Below are positions 13,249-19,783 of a stretch of 19,783 nucleotides of DNA, one piece after another; the stretch's first letter is position 1, and the number at the start of each line of letters is the position of its first letter. The notes beneath the pieces are model-generated. The model saw only the letters and a list, made by a program, of their open reading frames with translations. It ran no database searches and was not told the DNA's origin. The position numbers and the translations under genes were made by a program. The DNA is from CAYLNK01 sp964384675 (GTDB taxonomy: Bacteria; Acidobacteriota; Thermoanaerobaculia; UBA5066), in contig CAYLNK010000101.1 in assembly GCA_964384675.1 (NCBI GenBank), forward strand, positions 1 through 19,783, read 5' to 3'.

Positions 13249-14115
13249 ATGGGCCTTCTCCGTCACGCACCCGCCGCCGTCAAGCGGGTGCACGGGGCGG
13301 CGTGGGCCGCGTTCGAGGCGGTCCATCAGCGGGCCTGGATCGCCTGGGCCCGGCGCCGCTACCGCGGGGAGTTCGATCGCGTCGGCGCGTTCTGTCTCTT
13401 CGTGGGGTATCCGCGCAGCGGGCACAGCCTGGTGGGCGCCCTGCTGAACGCCCATCGCCACGCGGTGATCTCGCACGAGCTGGACGCCGCTCCGTTGATC
13501 GTGGCGGGGATCGGGAGGGACGACCTCTACGCGCGCATCGTCGCCCGCGCCGCCTGGTTCGACCTGATCGGGAACCGGAGCAACTACGCGTATCAGGTGC
13601 CGGGGCAGTGGCAGGGCCGCTTCGAATCGCTGCGGGTGATCGGCGACAAGCGGGGCGGCAGCGTCACCCGTTGCCTGGCCGATCACCCGGATTTCCTTCC
13701 GCGCGTCCGCGCCCTGGTCGGTGTCCCCTTGCGGCTGGTGCACGTGGTGCGCGAGCCGTTCGACAACATCGCGGCCATCTCCATCTGGAACCGGACGTCC
13801 CTCGAGGAGGCCGCGGACTTCTTCTTTGCCCATTGCCGGACGACGGCCGCGCTCGACGCGCTCTGCGCACCGGGCGAGCTGATCACGATCCGGCACGAGG
13901 AGATGATCCGGGAGCCGGCGCCCACGCTCTCCCGCCTTTGCGCGTTCCTCGGCCTCGAGGCCGAGCCGGGCTACCTGCGCGACGCCACGAGCATCGTCCT
14001 CGACGCACCGACCCGCACGCGCCGGAAGGTGACCTGGACCCCCGAGCTGACCCGGAGCGTCACGGAACGGGCCGCGGCGTATCCGTTCCTCGCCGTCGGG
14101 GAGCCGGAGGGCTGA
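13249..14115 (+). CDS. Sulfotransferase-family protein
   Basis: The 288-residue product has the 5'-phosphosulfate-binding loop of PAPS sulfotransferases, GYPRSGHSLVGALLNAH (about residues 53-69), and the 3'-phosphate-binding region LVHVVREPFDNIAAISIW, where Arg and Ser/Asn contact the nucleotide. A further conserved HEEMIREPAPTLSRLCAFLGL block follows. The enzyme should transfer sulfate from PAPS to a hydroxyl or amine of an unknown acceptor. It lies five bases after the permease and four before the MBL gene, so it is probably co-transcribed. Next to an NRPS it could tailor the peptide; that is an inference from position only. Confidence 0.88.
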   Translation: MGLLRHAPAAVKRVHGAAWAAFEAVHQRAWIAWARRRYRGEFDRVGAFCLFVGYPRSGHSLVGALLNAHRHAVISHELDAAPLIVAGIGRDDLYARIVARAAWFDLIGNRSNYAYQVPGQWQGRFESLRVIGDKRGGSVTRCLADHPDFLPRVRALVGVPLRLVHVVREPFDNIAAISIWNRTSLEEAADFFFAHCRTTAALDALCAPGELITIRHEEMIREPAPTLSRLCAFLGLEAEPGYLRDATSIVLDAPTRTRRKVTWTPELTRSVTERAAAYPFLAVGEPEG

Positions 14116-14119
14116 CGGC

Positions 14120-14875
14120 GTGGCCCTCCTGCGGCAGGTGCTCCAGGTGTCCGCCTCGATCTGGTGCGTGCGCCAGCCGTCGTACCTGACGTGCTCGTAC
14201 GCGGTGCGGACTCCCGACGGCGTCGTCCTGGTCGACGCGGGAATGGACTCCACGGGCTCGGACGTCCGGGCGCTGCTCGAGGCGATGGGCGAAGGCGAGC
14301 GGTCCGTCCGGGCCGTCCTTCTCACACACTGGCACAACGACCACGCCGCCGGGGCGCGCGCCACGCAGCAGCGCTCGGGCTGCGGGGTCCACTACCACGC
14401 CGCGGACGCGCCGTGGTTGTCGCGCGCGACGGCCCGGGGCGGCCTGCGGGGGTGGATCGCGAGGCGGATGCCGGAGTGGGGCCTCGGCATCCTGTTCATC
14501 GGCCTCCTGGGCGAGGCCGTGCCGGAGGCGGTCTCGGCGACTTCATACCTCGCGGACGGTCAGGTCCTCTCCGGGCTCGAGGTGATCGAGACGCCCGGTC
14601 ACACGCCGGGACATCTCAGCTTCTACTACCCGCCCGAGCGGGCGCTCTTCGCGGGCGATGCCCTCGCGGTGATCGACGGGAAGGTCAGGTTCATGGCACG
14701 GCCGGTGACGCTGGACGTCGCGGCGGCCCGGCTGTCGATGGTGCGATGCCTGTCGCGGGATATCGGCATCCTCTGCCCGGGGCACCGCGAGCCGCTCACC
14801 GTGGGCGTCGAGGCGGCCTGCGACCGGATGCGCCAGCACCTCGCGTCGGGCGGCCGCTGGCCGTTCCTCGGCTGA
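14120..14875 (+). CDS. MBL-fold metallohydrolase
   Basis: The 251-residue product starts at GTG 14120, four bases after the sulfotransferase stop. It has the metallo-beta-lactamase fold: DAGMDSTG, the zinc-binding THWHNDHAAG (residues 69-78), a TPGHTPGHLSFY block with the next His ligand, FAGDAL with the bridging Asp, and CPGHREP with the last His. All ligands of a dinuclear centre are present. Relatives act on thioesters, lactones, lactams or phosphoesters, so the substrate is open; a role in hydrolysing or protecting against the neighbouring product is possible. Last gene of the four-gene plus-strand operon. Ends ten bases from the convergent oxygenase gene. Confidence 0.92.
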   Translation: MALLRQVLQVSASIWCVRQPSYLTCSYAVRTPDGVVLVDAGMDSTGSDVRALLEAMGEGERSVRAVLLTHWHNDHAAGARATQQRSGCGVHYHAADAPWLSRATARGGLRGWIARRMPEWGLGILFIGLLGEAVPEAVSATSYLADGQVLSGLEVIETPGHTPGHLSFYYPPERALFAGDALAVIDGKVRFMARPVTLDVAAARLSMVRCLSRDIGILCPGHREPLTVGVEAACDRMRQHLASGGRWPFLG

Positions 14876-14885
14876 GCTCGGCCGG

Positions 14886-15893
14886 TCAGGACACGGCGGC
14901 GCCGGCCGCGTCGAGCCGCAGCTCGGCGCCCAGGGCCACCCGGATCGAGCGGGGACCGGTGTACGGACGGCGGCCGTGCGCGACGAGGATGTTGTCGACG
15001 AGGAGGACGTCGCGCGCCTCCCACGCGAATGTCGTCTCGACCCGCTCGTAGGCGGCGCCGATCTCGAGCGCCGTCGCATCGTCGAGCGGGGCGCCGTCGC
15101 CCCAGCGGACGTCGCGCGGGAGGCCGTCCTCGCCGAGGCGGCGAGTCAGCAGGCGCCGCGCCTCGGACGGGAGGAAGGCCGGGTGGTGCAGGAGCACCTG
15201 GCCGAACAGGACCTCCTCGCCGGTGCGGGGGTGGCGGATCACCGCCGGGCGCCGCAGGCTGATGCGTGGTGTGCCGTCGCGCCACTCGAGCACGGCCCCG
15301 TCCGCGCGGCAGCGCTCTTCCACGAAGTCGCGGTCCGAGGTGCCGAAGAGCTGCTGCCACGGGAGGTCGAGCCCCGGAACGAAGCCGCGAACGTAGCGAA
15401 GGCCCCGCTCCCGGAGCGCGTTCGCGAGCGACGGCGGGAGCGCGGCGAGGAGGCGTCGGCCGTCGGCCACCGGCGTCTCCCCGCCGCTCTCGGCGGGGCG
15501 CTCGCACAGGAACCACTGCCGCCTCGGGAAGGAGACGCGGTGGGCGGCCTCGTTGTGAAGCCGGATCGTCTCGCGGGCCGGATACGGCGTGGTGCGGTAG
15601 GTCGCCCCCTCGGCACGCGGCAGCTCCGGGTAGTCGGCCACCAGGCCGTCGCCGAGCGCGCGCGCCGCGGCCTCGAATGCCTCGGCAGGTGTCGGTGGGG
15701 GCGCTCCGCCCCCCACACCCCCAGGGGAGGCCGGCGGCTCCTCCGTCGCCGCGGCGTCCGCCACCGCGAATCCGCGGAAGAGGAGCGCGCCGTGCCGGAG
15801 CAGCGCGGTCTCGACGTCCGCGCGGTGGGCGGCGAGGAAGGCCGCGAGGTCGCTCTCCGCGCCGGGCGGGACGAGGTGGGGAAGCTCGCTCAC
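14886..15893 (-). CDS. TauD/SyrP-like Fe(II)/2-oxoglutarate oxygenase
   Basis: The 335-residue enzyme resembles TauD/SyrP-type oxygenases found with NRPS modules. Metal ligands are visible as RLHNEAAH (His113, Glu115, the H-x-E form used in SyrP-like enzymes) and VAHGRRPYTGPR (His306). Arg315 or Arg318 is the likely 2-oxoglutarate anchor. Other family blocks are LRHGALLFRGF, HHPAFLPSEARRLL and ARDVLLVDN. It probably hydroxylates an amino acid or a carrier-bound residue of the NRPS product. The GTG start overlaps the stop of the NRPS gene by three bases. About 20 extra residues (50-70), rich in Pro and Gly, interrupt the N-terminal part where a GC-rich hairpin lies in the DNA. Confidence 0.88.
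   Translation of the reverse strand: MSELPHLVPPGAESDLAAFLAAHRADVETALLRHGALLFRGFAVADAAATEEPPASPGGVGGGAPPPTPAEAFEAAARALGDGLVADYPELPRAEGATYRTTPYPARETIRLHNEAAHRVSFPRRQWFLCERPAESGGETPVADGRRLLAALPPSLANALRERGLRYVRGFVPGLDLPWQQLFGTSDRDFVEERCRADGAVLEWRDGTPRISLRRPAVIRHPRTGEEVLFGQVLLHHPAFLPSEARRLLTRRLGEDGLPRDVRWGDGAPLDDATALEIGAAYERVETTFAWEARDVLLVDNILVAHGRRPYTGPRSIRVALGAELRLDAAGAAVS
15695..15716. repeat. GC-rich palindromic element inside oxygenase gene
   Basis: GTGGGGG at one end pairs with CCCCCCAC at the other, with a short GCTCC-type apex. Flanking GGTGT and ACACC extend the stem. It lies within the in-frame Pro/Gly-rich insertion of the oxygenase and looks like a small palindromic repeat inserted without breaking the frame. 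Confidence 0.55.
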
Positions 15894-18355
15894 GCGTGCC
15901 CCCTCGCCGTCTCGACGGGGCCGGCCAGCTCGCGGGCGAGCGCGGACGCGAGGTCGGGCAGGCGGGCGGGCTCGAAGGAGAGGCCGTCCGCGGCCTCCGC
16001 CTGGAAGCGAGGATCGAGGCTCTGCCAGGTCGGAAGGACGCCGGCCTCGGCCCCGAGGAGGACGACGCGTGCCCGCCGCGGCCGGCGCGGCCGATGTCGC
16101 CTCGCGGCGAGGCGGTGCGCCTCGCGGAGCCGCGTCTCCAGCGCGTGCTCCCGCTCGCGCGCTGGCCCGTCCGGTGCGCCGAACGCCGTGCGCACCTCGC
16201 GCCAGAGGCGCGCCAGCGGACGCTCGAGATCCGGTGGCTCGAGGAGCGCGACGACGTCGACCGACTCGGCTGACTCGGCAGCGGCTTCGACGAGGCACGC
16301 CATCTCGAGGGCCACGAGGCCGCCGACGCAGCGCCCGACGAGCCGGTAGGGACCGGCGATGCGCGCGGCGCGCAGCGTCTCGAGGTACGCGGCCGCCATC
16401 TCCGCCACGCTCTCGTGGGGTGGCTCCCGCCCGTCGAGGCCGCGGCCGCGGAGCGCCACGACGTCGAGCGTGGGCGGCAGATGGCGGGCCAGCGCGAAGA
16501 AGCCGATGACCTGACCGCCGGCCGGATGGACGCAGATCAGCGGCGGCTCCGTGCCGCGCACGCGGATCGGGACGAGCAGCGAGCCGGCGGCCGGGCGCGG
16601 ACGCGGTCCTGGGCGGAGGAGAGACTCCTGAGCCGCGAGCGTCCGCGCGACGAGGAGATCGGCCGGCACGAGGCGGCGGCCGAAGCGACCCTCGATGCGC
16701 GCGCAAAGCTCGGCCGCGAGGAGCGAGTCCCCGCCGAGCGCGAAGAAGTCGTCCGACGGCGACACGTTGGGCACGCCGAGCAGCGCTTGCCAGACTTCGG
16801 CGAGAGTCTCCGGCTTCGTCGATGCGACGGGCTTGCCGTCCGCGGCGTTGGTCGGCGGGGACGCCGCCGGCGCTTCCATCGCCGCGGCGCGGGCCGCGAG
16901 GGCCTGCCGGTCGACCTTCCCGGTCGGCGTCAACGGCAGCTCGGCGAGAGCCTCGATCCGCGCCGGGACGAACGGCGCGGGGAGGCGTGACGCGAGCGTG
17001 CTGCGGAGGCGGGCCGGATCGGCGTTCCCGTTGGCCGCCACGAACGCGACGAGGATCGTCTCGCCGAGCGCGTCGACGCCCGCCACGACGGCCGCCTCGT
17101 CGACTCCGTCGCAGGCGAGGAGCGCGGCCTCGACCTCGGGCGCCGAGACCCGGTGTCCCCGCACCTTCAGGAGCGCATCGCGCCGGCCGACGTGGACGAG
17201 GAGCCCGTCCGCGGTGAGCCGCCCGAGGTCCCCGGTGCGGTACCGGCGCTCGCCATCGGGTCGGGACTCGATGCCGTCGGCGTCGGTGTCCGCGAGGAAT
17301 CGACCGGTCACGACGATCCAGCCGACCTCGCCGGCCGCCACGGGTGTGCCGTCCTCGGCGAGGAGTTCGACGGACTTGCCGTCGACCACGCGGCCCACGG
17401 GCAGGACGCCGTCGGGCACCGGCGTCGAGGCGTCCACCACGAACGTGGCGATCGTGCTCGTCTCCGTCGACGAGAAGCGGTGCTCCAGCAGGGCCGACGC
17501 GGGGAAGAGCCGCCGGAAGCGCCGGACGTCGTCGCCGTGGACGGGCTCGCCGGCCAGCGCCACGAGGCGCACGTCCGGACCGAGCGGCCCGGGCCCGGCA
17601 TGGAGGAGCCGGCGAAAGACCGTTACCGGCGGGTGCAGGTGAGTGATCCGCTCGTCGCGCAGCCACGCGGGGAAGGGCCCGAGGCCCAGGCGCGCAAGCG
17701 GGTAGGCAGAGAGCGTCGCCCCGGAGAGGAGCGCGCCCCAGACGTCCACCTCGGCCGCCACGAAGCGGCAGGAGAAGAGGTGCGAGACGCGGTCGCCGGG
17801 CCCGACGGCGTGCGCGTCGGCGAGGAGGCGCACGCGGTCGAGGATGGTGAGGTGGCTGCGGCGCACCTTCTTCGGGGCACCGGTCGATCCCGAGGTGACG
17901 ACGATCGATGCCGTCGACGACGGATCGACGACGTGCGCCGGCGCCGGGCCGCCGGTCAGGGAGTCGACGTCGAGGACACGGGCGGTACTCCGCGCGCCGA
18001 GCCGCTCGCCAAGCGCGCGCGTCGCCCCGTCCACGAGGACGCGGACCGGTGAGAGGTCGGCGAGCAGCCGCGCCAGGTGCGGCTCCGGCGCCGTGGCGTC
18101 GAGGACGGCGTACGCGCCGCCGGCGCGGAGGATGCCGAGGAGCGCCGGGATTTCCTTCAGCGGGTCGTCCGCCAGGAGGACGGCGACCGTGCCGCCGCTC
18201 CTTAGCGGATCGCCGAGGGCGGCGGCGATCCGGAGCGACGCCGCGTGGAGTGCGCCGTACGTCATCTCCTCGCCGCCCGAGCGAAGGGCGATCCGCTCCG
18301 GCCCCTCCTCGACCCGCCGGGCAATGGCCTCGTGGATCGTCGGTCCGACGGTCAC
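15890..18355 (-). CDS. NRPS: adenylation-carrier-thioesterase
   Basis: The 821-residue protein activates a substrate, loads it on its own carrier and carries a release-type domain. Adenylation motifs: TSGSTGAPKKVRRSH (154-168), FSSTETS (294-300), YRTGDLG (372-378), GRRDALLKVRGHRVSAPEVE (390-409) and PLTPTGKVDRQAL (474-486), so the catalytic Lys480 is present. The carrier has FFALGGDSLLAAEL, with the phosphopantetheine Ser544. A type I thioesterase-like domain follows from about 590; its nucleophile elbow reads VGRCVGG, with Cys676 instead of Ser, and the C-terminal histidine block is not visible. The usual Asp of the substrate pocket is replaced by Val199 in SCRFVAAEVDVW. GTG start overlaps the preceding gene's stop by four bases (GTGA). 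Confidence 0.93.
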   Translation of the reverse strand: MTVGPTIHEAIARRVEEGPERIALRSGGEEMTYGALHAASLRIAAALGDPLRSGGTVAVLLADDPLKEIPALLGILRAGGAYAVLDATAPEPHLARLLADLSPVRVLVDGATRALGERLGARSTARVLDVDSLTGGPAPAHVVDPSSTASIVVTSGSTGAPKKVRRSHLTILDRVRLLADAHAVGPGDRVSHLFSCRFVAAEVDVWGALLSGATLSAYPLARLGLGPFPAWLRDERITHLHPPVTVFRRLLHAGPGPLGPDVRLVALAGEPVHGDDVRRFRRLFPASALLEHRFSSTETSTIATFVVDASTPVPDGVLPVGRVVDGKSVELLAEDGTPVAAGEVGWIVVTGRFLADTDADGIESRPDGERRYRTGDLGRLTADGLLVHVGRRDALLKVRGHRVSAPEVEAALLACDGVDEAAVVAGVDALGETILVAFVAANGNADPARLRSTLASRLPAPFVPARIEALAELPLTPTGKVDRQALAARAAAMEAPAASPPTNAADGKPVASTKPETLAEVWQALLGVPNVSPSDDFFALGGDSLLAAELCARIEGRFGRRLVPADLLVARTLAAQESLLRPGPRPRPAAGSLLVPIRVRGTEPPLICVHPAGGQVIGFFALARHLPPTLDVVALRGRGLDGREPPHESVAEMAAAYLETLRAARIAGPYRLVGRCVGGLVALEMACLVEAAAESAESVDVVALLEPPDLERPLARLWREVRTAFGAPDGPAREREHALETRLREAHRLAARRHRPRRPRRARVVLLGAEAGVLPTWQSLDPRFQAEAADGLSFEPARLPDLASALARELAGPVETARGHA

Positions 18356-19783
18356 GCCTCGTCCCCGAGGCTCGCGACCCGGCGGGCGGGGGCGGCGGCC
18401 GCGGCCACCGCGATCGCGATCAGCCGTCGGCTCAGCCGCTCGAGCGCCGCGGTCGAGAAGAGGTCAGCCGGCGTCTCGAGCCAGCCTTCGAGCGGCCCCT
18501 CGCCGGCGTCGACGAGGAGCAGCGTCAGGTCGTGCTTGGCGATCTCGCGGCGCGTGGCGCGGGGCGACAGCACGAGGCCGCCGGCGGCCAGCGGGGGCCG
18601 GTCGGCGCGATGGAGGACGAGCCGCACGGAGAACGGCACGTCGTCGCCGAGCGCCTCGATCGGCAGCTCCTGGTGCCCGAACGCCTCGCGGCACGTCGAG
18701 CGCGTCCGCGAGAGGAGGTCGCGGAACGGCACGCCCGGATCGACGCGCGTCCGGAGCGTCACGTGGTTCCCGAGGAACGCCACCATCGACGCCAGCTCCG
18801 GCCTCGTCCGGCCCGCGACGGGCGTGCCGATCGGCACGTCGCCGGCGCCGGTCTCGAGATGCAGGAACGCGCCGTAGATGGCGAGGAGCGCCTCGAAGAG
18901 GGTGGAGCCCTCGTCGCGCGCCAGGTGACGCAGTGCGTCGCTCACCGGCGAGGGGATCGCGACCGGATGCCGCACGCCGTCGTAGCGGCTCGCCGCCGTC
19001 GCGCGCCGGGGCGTCGACGAGGCCTCGCGGTGGCGGGCCGGCAGATCGAGCCGCGGCGTTCCGGCGAGCGTCCTCTCCCAGAACGCGCGCTGTCGTCTCG
19101 CCTCGTCGCCCGTCAGCCAGGCCGACTCGGCGGCCACCCGCTCGCCGGGCCCCCAGCCGGGGATCGTCCTCTCGACGCTCCTCGCCTCGTAGCGCCGCGC
19201 CAGCTCCTCGATCAGGAGGCCGGGCATCCAGCGGCCCGAGCTGCCCGGGTACGGGATGCCCATCGACCAGCAGTCCGCCACGAGGTGGTGCGCGGTGAGG
19301 AGGAGGAGATGCTCCTCGGGCCCGAGCCGGAGGAGACGTGCCCGGAAGAGCGGGGCGGCGTGGAGGTCGAATGGACGCGTGGCCTCCGCCGACAGGAGGG
19401 ACTCGAGGTCGGTGCGCTCGACGTCCTCGGCATCCTCGATCGTGAGATCGAGCGGCACGTCGGGCTCCACCACCTGCCTCGGTCCCGCGATGAAGCGTGT
19501 GCGCAACGCGCCGTGTCGCGCCAGCACCCCGCGCAGAGCGCTCGCGAGCCGGTCGACGTCGAGCGGGCCGGTCAGCGTGACCGCGCGCGGGATGTTGTAC
19601 GCGGCCACCGACGCGGGCCCCTCGACCTCGATCCGCGAAAGGAGGCGCGCCTGGGAGAGGGAGAGCGGGATCGGTCCCGAGGCGGCCGTGACGGGGGCTG
19701 CGCGCGGCGCCGCCTCGACCGCCGCGGCGAGGGCGCCGAGCGTCTGCGATTCGAGGAGCGCGCGCAGCGGCAGCTCGATGCCC
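18352..19783 (-). CDS. NRPS: carrier-condensation C-terminal part (runs off the right edge)
   Basis: The minus-strand frame is open to the edge of the window, so the gene is partial at its 5' end. The visible part starts in the last helices of a carrier domain (GIELPLRALLESQTLGALA) and continues as a condensation domain: LSLSQARLLSRIEV (C1, without the usual Trp), RHGALRTRF (C2), TAHHLVADCWS (C3, with Cys for Gly but both His and the Asp kept), FLGNHVTLRT (C5) and HQELPIEAL (C6). A Pro/Gly-rich segment (about 15 residues after WSMG) seems to be inserted. The protein ends with condensation, so its partner adenylation domain is on the next gene. The stop overlaps that gene's GTG. Confidence 0.9.
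   Translation of the reverse strand, partial: GIELPLRALLESQTLGALAAAVEAAPRAAPVTAASGPIPLSLSQARLLSRIEVEGPASVAAYNIPRAVTLTGPLDVDRLASALRGVLARHGALRTRFIAGPRQVVEPDVPLDLTIEDAEDVERTDLESLLSAEATRPFDLHAAPLFRARLLRLGPEEHLLLLTAHHLVADCWSMGIPYPGSSGRWMPGLLIEELARRYEARSVERTIPGWGPGERVAAESAWLTGDEARRQRAFWERTLAGTPRLDLPARHREASSTPRRATAASRYDGVRHPVAIPSPVSDALRHLARDEGSTLFEALLAIYGAFLHLETGAGDVPIGTPVAGRTRPELASMVAFLGNHVTLRTRVDPGVPFRDLLSRTRSTCREAFGHQELPIEALGDDVPFSVRLVLHRADRPPLAAGGLVLSPRATRREIAKHDLTLLLVDAGEGPLEGWLETPADLFSTAALERLSRRLIAIAVAAAAAPARRVASLGDEA

Noticed and set aside
12214..14115. 633-residue plus-strand frame containing the sulfotransferase
   Set aside because: The first half is the permease gene in the wrong frame; the sulfotransferase has its own ATG at 13249.
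14876..14885. Bidirectional terminator between the convergent operons
   Set aside because: Only ten bases separate the two stops; no stem with T-runs fits there.
14886..17666. 926-residue minus-strand frame spanning the NRPS and oxygenase genes
   Set aside because: Only its last part is the true oxygenase; the long N-terminal part is an Arg/Ala-rich out-of-frame reading of the NRPS gene.
17844..19298. 484-residue plus-strand frame opposite the NRPS genes
   Set aside because: Almost entirely Arg, Ala, Ser and Pro; antisense shadow.
1..19783. Integron integrase, toxin-antitoxin pair or defence system
   Set aside because: No tyrosine recombinase motifs are seen. The YwqK-like repeats are fused to an exported hydrolase with no toxin neighbour, and no nuclease or helicase motif is present.
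1..19783. CRISPR array, tRNA, rRNA or riboswitch
   Set aside because: No regularly spaced repeats, no cloverleaf with TTCGA-type arm, and no recognised aptamer core was found on reading both strands.

Overview
The window is GC-rich bacterial chromosome with three parts: a fragment of an integron cassette array at the left, a zone of small single-domain and decayed genes in the middle, and a non-ribosomal peptide synthetase (NRPS) locus at the right. There is no rRNA, tRNA, CRISPR array, intact transposase or integrase. The gene mix (FISUMP lipid-face protein, many small stress and tailoring-type folds, NRPS plus sulfotransferase, integron cassettes) fits a high-GC soil or sediment bacterium, perhaps Acidobacteriota or a similar lineage. 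That placement is a guess from gene content and is not proven by any marker gene.

Bases 1-2892 carry integron gene cassettes without an integrase in view, the arrangement known as CALIN. Two attC recombination sites are complete (872-930 and 2277-2334). Each has paired RYYYAAC and GTTRRRY core sites and an imperfect stem with the expected extra-helical G. A third site at 1821-1844 keeps only its left half. The cassette genes are a protein of unknown family, a YkuE-type metallophosphoesterase, a broken dihydrofolate-reductase-like gene, and a small protein with an N-terminal membrane anchor. The last cassette has lost its attC, so the array ends in a scar.

Bases 2997-10074 hold small plus-strand genes and their debris: an internally deleted DinB/DUF1572 protein, an unknown helical protein, a minus-strand lipoprotein, a BPL_N-type lipoprotein with a Cys-His-Glu amidotransferase-like site, an IS66 transposase tail, a VOC/PhnB protein, a frameshifted and deleted Nudix gene, a secreted FISUMP protein, an NTF2-like lipoprotein, a YwqK/MORN-repeat alpha/beta-hydrolase fusion, a second copy of the 3' end of the BPL_N gene, a truncated GyrI-like protein and an intact RibD/DHFR-like reductase. 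Repeated truncation suggests ongoing deletion and rearrangement.

Bases 10138-11198 carry a secreted eight-cysteine coiled-coil protein and a small minus-strand helical protein. From 11226 to 14875 four tightly spaced or overlapping plus-strand genes form an operon: ABC-2 ATPase, ABC-2 permease, sulfotransferase and MBL-fold hydrolase. Converging on it from the right edge is a minus-strand NRPS operon with two 4-base stop/start overlaps: a partial protein ending in carrier-condensation, then adenylation-carrier-thioesterase, then a TauD/SyrP-like Fe(II)/2-oxoglutarate oxygenase. The layout suggests a small peptide made by the NRPS, hydroxylated by the oxygenase, perhaps sulfated and exported by the neighbouring operon. 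The adenylation domain lacks the usual substrate-anchoring Asp, and the thioesterase has Cys for Ser and no visible catalytic His. The release step and the substrate are therefore the least conventional parts of the locus.
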